A stretch of DNA of 64,000 bases from Strigamia acuminata (GCA_949358305.1 OX442323.1:5518001-5582000); one strand, 5' to 3'. Counted from the first letter of the stretch, positions 28,587-43,500 are shown. Notes: generated by a model from the letters alone, not told the origin. Made by a program: numbers and translations.

Positions 28587-31500
28587 CTGCAACACAAAAC
28601 AAACAAAAACAAATCAAGTTTCATTCCATTTCATTTAACAAATTGAAATCACCAGACAAATACTGAGAGTCGACGGTCAGGCTGGGCGAATTGATCGGGT
28701 CGTTCTTCTTGAATCGATACAAATACATGTCGTACGGCCTCGGCAAATAGTCCAGAATGTTCTCCCAGTCGGACGTCAGCCACTGGCCGAGCGCGGGATC
28801 GTAGGCCCGGCCCGCGAAAATCACCAAGCCCGACGTGGGTTCCCTCAGGCCGCCGTGGAAGTCGACGGGCACATAAAGCTCCGGGTTGGTGTCTCTGGTC
28901 ACCTGACCGAAAGGACTTCTCTTCATTTCCTTGACCACTTCGCCGGTGTGGTCGAAAACGGCCACCGGAGTGCCGACAAAATCCGTGGCCACGTAGTAGC
29001 CGACGTCCCCTCGCTGCATGTACGTGAGGTGGCCTCGGTCGTCGTACACGAGCTGGTAGCTGCGCGATTGGCGGGGGTAGTGCACCAGCGTCACGTGGTT
29101 GGGGAGCATCGGGTTGGTGTAAAAGAACTGCGTCAAATTCGACTTGTCCTGGATGGCCACCAAGCGGTCAAGGGGGTCGTAATAGAAGCGAACCTCGTAC
29201 ACGTTCTTGTACTGCACGGCCACCACTTGCGACTTGGCGTTGAAGCGGAAGCGGCTGTCCCCCTTGCGGACCAGGAAGCCGCGCTCGTCGAACGACACGT
29301 CGTCGTCGCCGTAGCCGACCAGCCGGTCCGTGTCGTTGTAGCGCGCGCGCGTCTCCGTCGTGCCGTGGGACAAGAAAGCCACGTTGCCGTTCTCGTCGTA
29401 ACTGAACTTCCACGTGTCCGAGCTGGACACCTCTTCGAGGTAGCCGTCGATGTTGTAGGAGAAGCTCGACACGACGGGGTTGTTTTTGTCGCCGATTTTC
29501 ATCTTGTAGCTGAGAATGCGGTTGCGGCTGTTGTGCGTCGCTTCCAGCCGGTACACTTCCTTGCCCTTGACCAGCATGATGACGGCCACGTCTCGGTTGT
29601 AAGGGTCCATGAGCCGGGTGAGACTGAACTCGTTGTCGGCATCTTGCACGACGGTTTCGTTGACGGCGCGCTTGGTCATGCGCAGGTGCAAATATCCTTC
29701 GAGCAAACCCGTGTTGGGGTTGTAGGTGAAGTTCAACGACGCCAGGCTCTTGCCGTTCACCTCGGTCTCGACGCGCTGCAGGTGCGCGTAGCCGTCGTAC
29801 AGGTACTTGCACTTGATGTTCTCGAAGCCCATTTTCGAGCCGTACCTCACCTTCGTCTCTTTCTTCAGACCGCCGTGGTATTTGTAGTCGATGCGGCCGT
29901 CGAGCCCGGGCAGGTTGCTGACGAAACTCTTGACGAGCCCCGTCTCCGAGTAGTAGGAAACTTCGGTCTTCGTGTCCCCGTACAAGACCGCCGAGATCCG
30001 ACCGTCGTCGTCGTACGCGTACGACACGTGTCCCCACATGTCGGGGAAGAGTTTGCCCAGCAGGTGGCCGCGGTCGTTGAACAGCAGCACGAAAGGGTAG
30101 GCAGTTCCGGGCGGCAAATACGTGAGTTTGTAGAAACCCAGCGTGGTCTGGATGCCGAACTCGTGGCGGACTCCGCCCGGAGTCACGACCGACTGCAAGC
30201 TGTGCGCCGTGTCGTACTGCAGCTGATACTTGCGTCCGCTCGGAACCATTATCTCGGTTGGCTGTTGAAAAATGATGAAAATTTTATAAATAATAGAAAT
30301 AATATAAATAATAATCATCTATAATTACGAGGGTGGTTATGCCGTCTGCAAAAGTGTAAACGATGATCGCGCCGTCGGCGTAGCGAATTTCGGCCAGTCG
30401 GCCTTGTCGGTCGAAGCCGTACTGCTCCGAGAGGTCGCCTCTCTGCCACTGCGATAGGCGACCGTAGCGGTCGTACTTGAAGTCTACGTGCGTCACATTG
30501 GCCGAGGGATGCCACTTGAAAGGCCGGCCCAACTGATCGTAACGCACCGTCAGAAGCGGCAGTTGTTGGTGGTCGTACAACACCTCGGTCGACGTGTCGC
30601 GGTCATACTCGACAGCCAATAAGCTATCGCCATTCACCTGTAACAATTGACGCAAACGCATTAGAATTTTGTTTAAGCATTTTTTAATGTGTTTCCAACT
30701 CACCCTCATTTTGCGCTGCACCAAAGTCACTTGTTTGTTGCGGCCTTTGCCCTCCTTGCGCAAAAAGTACTTCCACTCGAGTCGATGCACTTGGTCGTCG
30801 TGGATCGTCGTCTTCTGTCGCGAAGGCACCGGGAAACTCTCGCCTATAGAGTGAATGAATGAGAATCAACAATTTGTAATTTGTTTATTTTGTTTATTTA
30901 TCTTACCTATCACCGGATCGATGTCCTCCAACACGGGATAAGCGGCAGTTTCCGTGACGGTGTTGTGGTTCCACGGTGTGAAAGAGGAAAAGCTCCCGTC
31001 GGGATAAATGACCGAACGATCTTCGGCATTTCCCGTCTTGGTGGTGACCGATGAGCCTTTGATGAGCATGTAGAGAGGATGCTGCTCGTCGCGGGTGATC
31101 TGCACGGTGGCGCCCGCGACGCTCAGGTCGAAAGCCAGTTTGATGACCTCGCCGCTCGGCATGACTGCTTCCGTGAGGCGCCCGTTCTCGTCGTACAGGT
31201 AGAGGAACGACTGGCCGGAACTGTCGCGCTTGCTCTTGAGCAGCCCCGTGCTACTGTGGTAGTCGAACGTCGTGCGGAAGAAGTCGGGCGTGATGAAATC
31301 CTGCAGCATGCGCATGCGCGACATGCCGAGGCGGCACTTCTGGCCCTGGATGTTCTCGATGCTGTTCACTTGGTTCGAATAGTCTCTCAGGATGTAGATC
31401 TTGTTGCCGGCCGCATCGGTCACCGAGCTGAGCTTACCGTAGCTAGTGTTCACGTTGTACGTGAAGACGTAAACTACGCTTCCCGTCAGGATGTTTTTCG

Positions 31501-34500
31501 TGGCGATGTGTTGTCCGAAACGATTGAACACGTAGATTTCCTGAGTCTCGGACGAGTAGATCTCGTACTCGCGCACTTTGTTGTTGTCGGGCAGCGACGA
31601 CGTGACGGAGCGCACGCGCAGGTTGCCCTGGTCCGCCACGTGCAGGATGTTGTCGGGAGTGACGGCCACCGAAGAAATGCTGTTGAGTTTAGACGTGGCG
31701 GCCAAAAAGTGGTCGTTGTCGAAACACTTGCAGTCCCGCTCCAGACAGTTGCACTTGGACTCGATGCCGGCGAAGTTGGCGATCCTCCCGTCGGTGCCGA
31801 TCACGCGGATGCGGTTGATGCGCTGCGCGTCGCTCTCGGCGATGTACAGGTCCCCGTTGGGCGAGAAGGCGACCGACTGAGGGAAGACCAGGGTCGAGTG
31901 CACGGCCAGGTCGGCCTCGTTGCGCCCGCCGCTCGTCTGAGTCGGGCAGTGCAACGGCTGTCCGGCAACCACTTTGATCCTGCCGTCCTGCGTCAGGCGG
32001 AGCACCATGTGGTCGTCGATTATGTGCAGCGAGTTATCCAGCGGGCTGATGGCCAATTCGGTTGGCCAGCGCAAGTGGACCTTCAATGCAAACCAATTTG
32101 TTAATCAATTCTTTTTTTTTTAAATTTTATTTCCTAATTACTTCGTTCAAGCTCAACGTTCCTTCGCACGGGATCGGCTTCCAGTGACTCTTGTGTCGGT
32201 GGTCGCCGATCAGCGTCCTCACGATGCCGTTTTTGTCCACCACTCGTACGGTGGTTCCGTCGGCAAAATACATCTTGTTGTCGGCAGACACCACAACCCC
32301 TGCAAAATAATTTAATTTAATTCAATTTAATTAATTTAAATGTATTCATTTTTGAATAATACCTTTGGGATACACCAATTTGGCATCGGCCGCGGGCCCG
32401 CCGTCCCCGCAATTGTTCTTGTCTCCCGGCAGACACCTTTCGCCGTTTCCAACGGCAACAACCACGTTGTTTTGCGGATCGGTCGTGTCTTCCACAGATT
32501 TTACTTTGACGATTTGATGTTTCTCGGGATCGGAAATAAACACGTTTCCATCGACTGGACTCACCGTAAGGTGGTAGCGATAAGAAACGCTGGACGGACT
32601 GAAAAATAAAAAATATAAAAACACAAATTTAAACACAAATTTTCTCAATTTGTAGCGAAACATACTTCAATTCTACAACAGTCTGCACAGTCTTGTCGGG
32701 CAATATCCTGCGAACTAAATTAAAGTCCCCGACGTAAAGACTTCCGTCTTGACCGGCCGCCAACGCCACGGGCGCCAGCAAACGTTGCTCGTTGGCCGGT
32801 CCGTTGCAGAAAGGACACTCGACGGACCGTTGCTCTCCGTCACCCATCGTCGTCAACAAAACGTGGGGCCGATAACGGAGGTACGTGTTGGTACCGTCGC
32901 CCTTTTGCAAAATACCTATTTTCAAATCCAAGTAATTAATTAATTAATTGATTAATCAATGAATTGACTCAAAGAGACGCACCTTCGTGAAAATTATAGC
33001 GATGATGAATATCCAGATTCCATCCTCCGATTTCGGAGATGCTCATGTCGTGACCGCTGAGTTTAGTCGTTTGTCTGTCCCAGATAATGTCGCGACAAGC
33101 GTTGTATTCGTACCCAACGGACACTGAAATTTAATTTAATTTAATTTGGTACAGAATATTAAATTAATTAATTAATGTACCCGTTGCAGTTGTCACGCCG
33201 TACACCCTCTGACGATAAACATTTCGCCGATTCCAAGCGTACGTGAATTTGATCTTGGGGTCAGCTTCGAACACTTTCTCAAAAAGACTTCCCTCGATGG
33301 AGATGCGAAGATGAATGAGACGCAGCGATTTCGGGATGACATCGGGAGTGAGCTTGAGTTGTAGCGTGGACATGTATCCACCGGCTCGACTGCTGTGGTA
33401 GACCAAATGCAGATCCGATCCAGGGATGGGCAGGCTTTCCTGCACCACTTGCGATTCGGCTAAGATGGTGCTCTTTTCGGGGCACCCTCCTTGGAACTCG
33501 TGGCGCCACGTTGCCAGCACGACCGGCTTCATCGAGTCGTAATTGTGGTCGGGACACGGGTCCAGGAGCGGCTCGAAATCGGCGTCTTCCTGCACCGCCA
33601 TCATCACTCGATCGATCACGATCACCTCGTTCCACGGCACCATCACCGTTTTCTTGCGGAGTTTGAAAGGGTTGCGTTGAAACAATAAAGTCACGGCACC
33701 GCCGCCATTCACCATTAGATCGAACCTACATAAATTTAATTAAAAAATATTTAATTTAATTTAATTTAAAAAAATAAAAATTATTAAGTAACTCACCATC
33801 CCGTGTCTCTGGTTAATGTGAATCCTTCTTGCATGTTGTTAGTGCTGACTCTGATGCCAATGAGACCACTGCCGGAAGAGCTCACCACTCGCCCACGAAT
33901 CACAGACGCTCGGCTGCATTCAATTGAAGAAAATAAGAAAATCAAAAAATCAGAAACACTACAACAAACATAAAAACAAAAAAAACGTGGAAAAATACAA
34001 ATGAATCAAAGAGAAATTCACAAATTGACCAAATGGAATCATAATTTGTGTTTATTTTTGTTAATATGTCTGTTTGTGTCTAGTCACACGTGCATGCAGA
34101 CAAACAAACGACTGATCTCCAACATATACATGCATTAGTTACTAACGAATAATTGTTAATCGAGAGAAACGAGAAGAGAAAATGAAAAAGAAGCGATATT
34201 AAGACATGTACTCACCTCGTATTGAAGAAATTCCAAAACACACTGCGCAGAAATAGGGAAAGAGAGAAAAAAATACAATAAAAAAAGCAGCAATGTTAAA
34301 TGTTAAATGTGAACAGAGCAGCCGCATATCTAAAACATTAGTTTGCGATGATCAACCAACCAACCAATCAATCAATCAATCAATCCGACTATTTGTTGCA
34401 CTCAAGTTTAGTATATGTTAAGGCATGACGTGTACTCGTGTCCTTTTCATCAGCGAAAAACCCAAATATGCAAATATACCTTTCGTTAAAGGCGTTTTTG

Positions 34501-37500
34501 CGTGCATAATTCTGCACGCTGTCCTCCTCGATCAAAAAGCGCATTCGCTGGAAGAAGGAGGCCGTCACCGCCGGAGGCTGTTTACGCAATAGCACGTCCA
34601 AAGGATCCGAAGTGGAGACGCACATCAAATTCTCGGAGCAGACCTTGGTGCTGCAACACTCGCTGTCAGCACAGTCCACTAATCCATCTACAAATTACAA
34701 CAACAATTCAAATGAGCAAATCCGATTCCGGGCCTAACGGTAAACACCGTTATCGTTGTCTCGGTTGTCGTTGCAGTTTCGTTCAAGCGGAATGCCGCAG
34801 TCGTCACCATCCCAATCGCTGTGACATTTGCACTGCCAATCGCCCGCTAAATTCTGTTCGCACGCACCGTGGTTACGGCAGTTGTACGGACACCCATCTG
34901 AGAAAACAAAATTAATTAATTAATTAAATTAAAATTTAATTTAATAAAATTTACCCAAAGTGCAATGTTTGCCATTCCATCCTTGAACGCAGATGCACGT
35001 GCCGTTCCTGCACTGTCCGTGCTCCAAACATCTCGGGTCGCACGTCTTCACGTCGCATTTGCTTCCCGTCCAGCCCGTCTCGCACTGACACCGTCCGACC
35101 TCGCATTTGCCGTGGATGCCGCAATCCAAATCGCACACTTCTAATTCAACAATTTATTTATTTAAAGTTGCCATTAATTAACTTGTTGGTTTACCTTTGG
35201 AACAGTCTTGTCCCGTCCATTTCTCGTCGCACGCGCACTCTTGTTTCTCCAAATCGTAGCGGCCGTGGCCCGAGCAGTCCGGAAGACACTTTCTCACGTC
35301 GTCGTCGACGAGACTGCAGTCGTCGCCGCGCCACCCTTTGCGGCAAATGCAGGTGCCGTCGGCACAGATGCCGTGGCTGGAGCAATCCGGGTCCAAACAA
35401 TCAACTGAAACGCATTGAAAATGTGCTCTCGTTACTTCCAACCTCCATTTAATCACTTTCGCTTTGCTGGCTAATAATTTCGACGTTGCAGGTTTTGCAA
35501 AGTGAATCCACAGGCGCTACGTGCAAAGGTTTTCGAGCTGCCAGAGATTGAGCCATGCAAATTGGTCTGATTTGCATTTAATTGAACATTGCGCCTGACA
35601 GTAAAAAAAAAAAGAAAAAAAAATGCCTCTCTTTCTTTTCCATTGCAGGCTGCGCTTTGCTTCTTTTTCCACTCTCCGAGCAAGAAAACAAACACGACGG
35701 TCGTTAGTTCCCCATCGATTTTTTAAATTTTTTTTTTGGGTGGGGGATAAAAAATAAAATAAAAAAAATAAAATAGAACGCCACCAATGCTCGTAATTTT
35801 CGCATTTTCATCCTTAAAGTAAACAGATTTTCCATTTAATCTACCTTGCTGACAAAATTCGCCTTTGTAGCCTCGAACGCATCGACATTTTCCTTCGATG
35901 CAATGTCCGTGACCCGAGCATCCTGGCACCTCGCATTCGTCGTGCCTCAAGTTGCACTCGCGTCCCTTCCATCCTGGTTTGCACTGACATAATCCATTGA
36001 GGTATTCGCCGTTGCCGCTACACAACACCGGACACACACCTGCGCGAAGAGAAAAGGTAAAAGAAAAAAGAAGAAAAAAGAAAATTAATCTTGCAAAGTA
36101 GTGGGGAATAACGAGATGTCCATAAACCAATTTTTCAATAACAATAAAAGCCTTTTTACGACGTTAATCAAAACCGTTCGTCTTGTTCCGAGTCGGTGCG
36201 CAATTCAATAAAACTTGATTCAATTAATGTAATTAACTTTGCGCGCGCTCTTTACACCGAGTTACACCGTAATTGGTTGCGACCACACAACATAACCGGT
36301 CGAATCGCGATGTAAAAATGACGAACGAGTTGAATTTATACACAACTAATCAATAAGTCGTCCCAGTTGTCAACAACGACTTACTCTGAGAACAATCCGT
36401 GCCGATGTATCCGGGAGAACATTCGCAGATGCCTTTGTTGCACGTTCCATGTCCATGGCAATCGTACGGACACAAAAGATCGCCTGCAAAACAAGAAAAA
36501 CAAGTTAACGACAACCCCAGCGACAACAAAATGCACGAAAAACAAGACTAAATTCCAATAAGTATGATGAAAAACGCGCTTTTCGCAATTTCCTCGTCGG
36601 AGCTATTCTGGGCGCGCACAAAGCCGATGCGATGCACCGATCGCTCGATGCGATCCACGTTGCAATAATCGATAAATGCTGAGGTCTATCCCTTCTGCCG
36701 ACTCGAAGAGTGAGTGGCCCAGCACTTGCACACATCCCTGCGTTTTTTCCCCCTTGCTTTTCTCTCTCTCTCTCTCTCTCACGAATATTGATTTTGACAA
36801 GGCAAGTCAAGTGCATGGCAGATGCAGCTCCTAAACTAGCACTCTCGCACACGTCCCTCTCTCTCCCTTTCGTTGCCGCAATCCAGGTGCGGCCACCATA
36901 AAATGCTGCTAGTCACCTTCCCACCTCGAATCTTATGTACACTACGCACGAAAAAATATTTTTCAATTTTTTCTGCCCATCTTATTGGTGACGCAGCACA
37001 TCGTTCGGTGAAATATGAAAAACTCAGATTTGACAAAATGATCGCTAAAACCGATGCAAAGGCGGCTCTCTGTCGAGAAGAAGAAGAACACCACGAGGAA
37101 TTGCAATATGTTTTTTTTCTTTTTCTATTCGTTCGTTCCCTATTTATCTTTCTTTCTTTCTTTCTTTCGTTCCTGTGGTTCGATGAAATGCAAACGAATA
37201 GGCCCATGGGGTGCGTTTAGTAAAACAACAACAACAACAAAATATGATGAGCTTTACATTTAGAGGGGAAAAAATAAATAAATTAAAAAGAAAAAAAAAA
37301 AGAAAAATAAAACAAAAAAAAGTTATTAGGGTTACCTGAAAACGTACATACATTAAAAAAAAAACTACACATATTTACTCAAAATACCTGTTTCGACTAT
37401 TACGAATTCGACATTTCTTTTATGTCCATCATCGTTGTAAATTGCCACGTACCACAGACCACTCTCTAGATACTGGACAAATCCTAGATTGATTGTTTCC

Positions 37501-40500
37501 TGCAAATGTGAATCGACGATAAATCAATCAAAAAGGAAAGATAAAAAAAAGCCATTTTTTCTTACTTTGGATGACCTTTTACTGCGTCCATCCTCGTTCT
37601 GTAAGATTTCAGCAAAGTCGTACTGAGTGTGTGTTGGAAAGTCATCCTTGCGACCGTATACTCCCACGTTTGCATCTCTCGCGATGGTGTAGTTGAATCG
37701 AACCAAGGCATTTTGTTGTTGTTGAAACTTAACGTTCCAGTGGTCGTACGGCGACACTTCGTTCATCATTCTCTTGCTCTTCACCACCTCCAAAAACGTG
37801 CTCCCGTCGGGCGGAAGCATTTTAACCGGATATATTGTCGGCCCTGAAGAACACCAAAAAAAAAAATTAAAACCAAATCAAAAACAAAAAAAAAAATTCT
37901 TTTTATATTAGTAAATTAAATGAATGTTAAGAAATATGCAAGAAACAAAAACCTTGCGGGACGAACGCATTTTTAAAACTCTCCTAACAAGCGCATCGGG
38001 CAGCGAGAAAAGTCGTGGCACTCGCGAATTATTAAATGTTAGCTAACAAATAGCAGTGTTAAAATCGAAGGTGAGGACTGAGGAAAGGCCTAGAGAAACA
38101 ACAGCACACTTGAAGGTGATTATTATTTGCATTTGCTGGCCGAAAGAGTAAGAAAGAGAAGCCCGAGCGCTCACCTTCGACCTTGCTGCTCTTGTTGTGC
38201 GCCAATTCAGTGTCCGCTAATATAGTAGTAGTGTTTTGCGAGTCGTCTTCGCTGGACAATGCCGTGCTGTTGGTACGCGTGGCAGTGTTGGTCTGCTCGT
38301 CCAGTGCGGGGCTACTGTCGTTGCTGCAAACCCCGAGTGGGCGAAGGCGACTACACTTGTCCGGTCCGACTCCGGGGAGTGGTTGGAGGGCTTTGGAGGT
38401 GTTGGGAGGGGTCTCGGACGAGAAAAGCGTCGGTTCTGACGTGTTGGACTCGTTGAAAGGCAACAGGGGCCGCCGTGGCGCGCTCTCAGAGCCTGAAATC
38501 ATCGAGTCGTTGCCTTCAATCTCGGAAGGGAGCGAAGAAGAGGAGTTTTGGTGGAGAGCATTGGTGTCTACGCTGCTGTAGGCCGCGGAGCAGGGACAGG
38601 AGCAAAGACAGATTTGCGCGGCCGTGCCGTTATCGCTCTTTTGCAAGGGCGACCGGGTAGTGGACTTAGACGAAAGAGGAGAATTTGAACGGTCAATTTC
38701 ATGCTTCGACCCGTCGGAATCGATAGAGGGGCTGCTCGAATCTGCCGGAGGAGCGAGGTTGGGGGGAATTTCGTTCCAACTCCATTTGCCGTCCAACGTG
38801 GGCACGACCACGGCCACCGGGGTGCCGTGTTGGAGATTTGCGACGGCCAGATAACCGGACGTTCCCTCTTGGGACACGAAAATCACTTCTTTCTGATACG
38901 GCTCGGGCGTTGTGCTATCGCTATTCGCCGCGCGACCCTTCAATTTCGGATCGTCGTTGCCGTATTTCTCCACGACGAGCACGTGGCCGTCCGGCAGCGC
39001 GTACTTGAACGCCGTGCTCGGCGCGTGCGTCGCGTCGCTCTGCGGAAGCGACGAGAGCGACGGGTGCGGCGAGTCGCGCATTTCCCCCCAATCCGAGGCC
39101 GCGTCGCCGCTTCCTTCGACCCCCTGGCCCTCGTCACCTTCGAGCATTTCGAGAAAAAGCTTGGTGGTCGTGGCCCGAGATGGCAACTCCTCACGCTCGA
39201 CCGACCGTTTGTTTTTTTTAGACGTGCGAATGTCAACACTGTGAAAAAGCATGCCGGATGCTAAGAGCCAAGATGGAACACTACGCGAGGCGGCTGAACG
39301 TCGCCCAGGGTTTTCTTTGTGGTCGCTGTTACCCTTTGGGTAATAAGAGGGACGCACAGGATACGTACTATTCACTTCGGTGGGCGCCACTTCCAACTCA
39401 TTGTCCTCCACCACGACAGCACACGCACTGCCCGCCTCAATCTGCCATTTCAGCATGCTCATGGCTGCGAACAAAGAGAAAAAAAGAAACACATACAATT
39501 AAAATTGGTTAGAAATGGTTATCGCGTTCAAAGGTGACGACAGTTTGTGATTGAGTGGTTTTTTTGAAAAATGTTTCCTCTTGAGATGACTCTCTGGCGT
39601 TGTCCTTCATCCGAGTGATAACACCAAGACGACAAAGATTAGAACAAATCAGCTGTCGCCACTCGATTATGGCGACATTGTTCTTTTCACGCTGGAATTT
39701 TCGACGATATCATTCTTATCGTTCTAATTAATATTCAAACATTCAACCCCCGTCTTGCTCTTGACAGCCTCTTGGCTGAGAATTTCAATTTCAAAATGCG
39801 TCCAAGTCGTTAATTTGCAAAAGGTAAAAAATAAAATAAAATAAAAATTTAACAAATTAATATTATTAATACTTCTAATAGTGATTGTTTTAATGACAAA
39901 TGCAATACGCGATGTCAGTACTCCAAAGGCCTTTCAAAAAAATACACTGCAATGTGTTCGCGAAAATACATCATATTATTATTTGTCAAATGCGTTTTTA
40001 CAATTGGATTACGAAATTCATTATTTAATGTACAAATAATAGACATAGTTGCGCGAAATGCTCTACATTTTTGGAATGCAAAATGCAAATATATTGTAAA
40101 ATACTTTTGTGCTGTACGGACGGTCATCTTCCATTATAAATTTTCTATTTTGCAATTTTATTCGCACTTTGCATTATTCAAACCGCGAAAAGCAAATTTT
40201 ACCTGCTAAATAACCGAGAGCTGCTGATAAAAGGAGCGTGAGGCATATGAAGGTTATGGCTGTGCATTTCCAACTACATCGGCTAGAAAAATTTTTCCGA
40301 ATGTGGAATCGCGAATGCGAAAAATGAGTCGAGTTTGGTCTTCTCAGATTATTTCGGACGGGCAAGACGGGCACTGTATTAGGGTATGGCAACTGACATC
40401 TAAAAAAATAAAAAATAAAAAAAATAAATAAAAAAAATAAATAAAATTGGTTAAATTTTAGTTTTAATCAACAGGAAGAAATAAAGCGAGTCGCGTCGAT

Positions 40501-43500
40501 CGATCTTTCAACTAAATCTGACCATCAGTCGATTAGAAAGTGGAGAAAAGCACTCTTTCAACAACAGGCCGCCATTCAAAAGCACACATTTGAAGCTCCG
40601 AGTGGCATTTTAAGGATTTCTTTTTTCTTGGCTCCGATCCCAACCGTCTCGAGAGAAGTCAGGAAGCTCATTACCGACGTTGGACCTTGTGCAAACACAT
40701 CCGAAGAAAAGAGAAAGAAAGGAACAAGTGTGGGCTAGCAAGGATTGTGTGTTGCAGCTGTTTCCAACACAGCTCGATCGGAGCCCGGCTCGCTAACAAG
40801 AAAACACAAATACAAGCAACAATTTTTAAGCCTGCCAGTCTTGATTGGCAGCTTTAAAAGCTCGGTTAATTTGCAACTGTTGAGGATATTACAAGCTGAT
40901 TTCCTACACGAGTTAGACCACTTTAAATCGTTTAACCTCTGCAATATTCTAAATCTACAACAAATTTTATTAAAATTTAAGAAAAATGCGCAAAAATCAA
41001 TGTTAGTCGAATTAGAAGGCGAAGAATTTGCATTTCGTGTCGTAAATTTCAAGTTTAGTTTGAAAGAAAAAAGATTGCAAGATCCAATTGGATGTTTATT
41101 AAAATTTCATAGAGGGAAAAAGGAATAATTTCCAAACGATGCATTCGTTTCACTTGTGTTCTGGCATGGAAAGAAATCGATAGGTTTGTGAGAAAGACAC
41201 CCCGATATCTATTACACAATTTTCTCGACCGTGCCAGCAATTTGATACTGCAATCATCGTTTTATTCAACCGAGTTCTAGTCTTTGGAATATTCCAAATT
41301 AGAAGAAAACGAAATAAAAGCGCCCGTTGCCAAGGGTGACGCGGGTAAAATTGGATAACGACGGCGACGGTCCCTCATAGGGCATTCGGGTCTCGTTTGC
41401 CAAAACGCCACGTGCAAGCGCTCGTGCAGAGACCAGTGAACTCTGATGGAAAAAGCGCTCGCGCGCACCGCCATTCTGCTGGTGGTCAGGTGACATTTGC
41501 TGCGCCTTGTGGAGTCCCACGGCCATCGATCCGGAGCACCCAAGTCGCCATCGCCATGGTAACGAGGCACCCGAGTCATTACGAGCAGAAGCAACGACAT
41601 GGGGCCTCCACCATCACTGAAAAGACCACGTTCCGAGATATACCTTTCTCCCCAAGGAGGAACAGCTTCGATTCGACAGAAAAGAAAAAAGAAAAAAGAA
41701 AAAAGGAAGAAAAAAAATCCACATCGAGCGGGAAGAAAATGATGTACGCGTTTCCAATAGTTCCAATCGTTTGGGGAAATATAAGCTGGAGAAAAAATAA
41801 CAACTATACAATTCCTTTTCATGTTTCCTCGCAGAGTTATGTGGCAATGAACGCAAAAGGACATGGTTGAAGAGAAAGAGGGAAAGGCGCGGACGATTCA
41901 ATTTTTGTTGTGTGTGCTGAGGAAGGAAAAATACATTTTTACAAATTCCAATAAATTCCTACAAATGGCTGCTGAAAATAGAGGAAATGGAAAAGGAAAA
42001 GGAAAAATAATGCAATCCATACATTGTGCCACAAAGAGAAGTTGGAAAACGTGTTTTTATTTTTATCCATTTGATGTTTTTTTACCCTCGCGTGACGAAA
42101 TAATCGATATGTATTAGAGGCATCGACAGAGTTCGCCGTGTTTTGATGCAGGGCTGACTCTCTGGACCATTCTTCAAAGCACTGTCGCAGATTAACTCCA
42201 CTTTGTTACAACTTCCGAGAACAAGTTGTTGTTTTTTTTCTTTTTTTTTTCCTCTCATCTATTTCTCAAGGAACGAGATCACGAATTTTTTTTTTTTTTG
42301 ATGGAAGTGAGAGAAAAAAAAATTTATAAAAAATTGAAAAGGAAAAATGTTCTTCTGGAGATTCCATATCGTCTTTGAAGTGTAAAAATAGCGTTTGTGT
42401 TATTTGAAGATCAATGGACCAAAATTATTGAAGTGATTTTATCCCCCAACTCTTCAGCTTCCAGGCATCCTTTTTTCTTCTTCTTCTTCTTCTTCTCGTC
42501 TCATTTCTTTTTTTTTTCATTTCCAAGATGTTATGGAAGGCTGTCAAGCGTGTTTTTTGTTGGCTTTAACCGTTTTCTTACAACTCGTTACAACAGTTTT
42601 CGTATAAAGAAAATTAAAAAGAAAGATGAGGCGATAGCAAATAAAGTGGAGAAAAAAGAAGCACCGAAGCAAAATTTCCAACAAATTCCATTATCAAATA
42701 TTTTTTTTCCCTTTTCTTTCTTCTTCTTTTCTCCCTTTAACCGTAATCAAAATTCAAGTTCGTTCATGTGTCAATAGATGGCAGTTTACCGCCTATACTC
42801 GGGCAATCTAATAAACTGTTGAGGGTAAAGAGAGAGGGACGAAAGATAACCGGAGAACGAGTAAGTAACAGATTTCACCGGCAAATAAAAAAGTGAGAAA
42901 TAAAAGAAAAGAGAAAGAAGAAAAAAGAAAAGAAAAAAAGAAAAAAAAACGTTATACCTGCCGCCATGTCTAATGACATCCTTTCTTTCTCATCACAAGA
43001 AGAACTAAGTAAGTGAAGGAAAAAAAGCAGCAGCAGCAGCAGCCAGTAGTAGCTCACATACGCACACTCATTTCTCTCTCTCTACCGATTCAATTACACA
43101 TCTCTTGCAGGCAGAAATGATGGCTCTTATTCTCACCATACTAGGACTATGGGCAGCAATTCAGTAGAGTGCCATATTGGTACTCGAGAAAAATGTTTTC
43201 CAGCTCTCATCACACTCAAATGTTTAATTGAATTTCATGCTCGCATCGGCGTGGCTGTCTCGTCTTGTCAGTAAAAATGAGAAAAGATTTTTGCATTCGT
43301 TCAACTGTGTAAATGCCGAGGAAAACGAACGAGTAAATAGAAAATTAGAAATAAAACCGACCTAGTCACGCGAGAGAGAATTCAAACTCCAATTTGTTCC
43401 TTGAAAAAAAAAAAAAAGAAAAAAAAAGAAAAAAAAAACTTCCAATTTGTCAAAAATACATCAAGAAAATTGTGGGTTTACTGAGACACCGAAAGCAACC

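Noticed and set aside
28855..30324. 489-codon open frame on the plus strand opposite the teneurin YD exon
   Set aside because: It is exactly antisense to a well-supported exon, has Val/Arg/His-rich composition typical of reversed coding DNA, and shows no domain. Biased codon use of the sense strand explains the lack of stops.
31079..32104. 341-codon open frame antisense to teneurin exon 21
   Set aside because: Same reason: mirror of a coding exon, no independent start signals or homology.
34748..34897. Possible frameshift in EGF repeat 8 of teneurin
   Set aside because: A first reading seemed to contain two extra bases. Rechecking the bases shows the exon is 150 nt and in frame with all six cysteines.
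38701..39264. 187-codon open frame antisense to the teneurin linker exon
   Set aside because: It lies wholly opposite a coding exon and has an Arg/Val-rich, domain-free translation.
40745..41128. 127-codon plus-strand frame in a teneurin intron
   Set aside because: No ATG near its start, no splice signals I trust and no recognisable domain; length is only modestly above chance.
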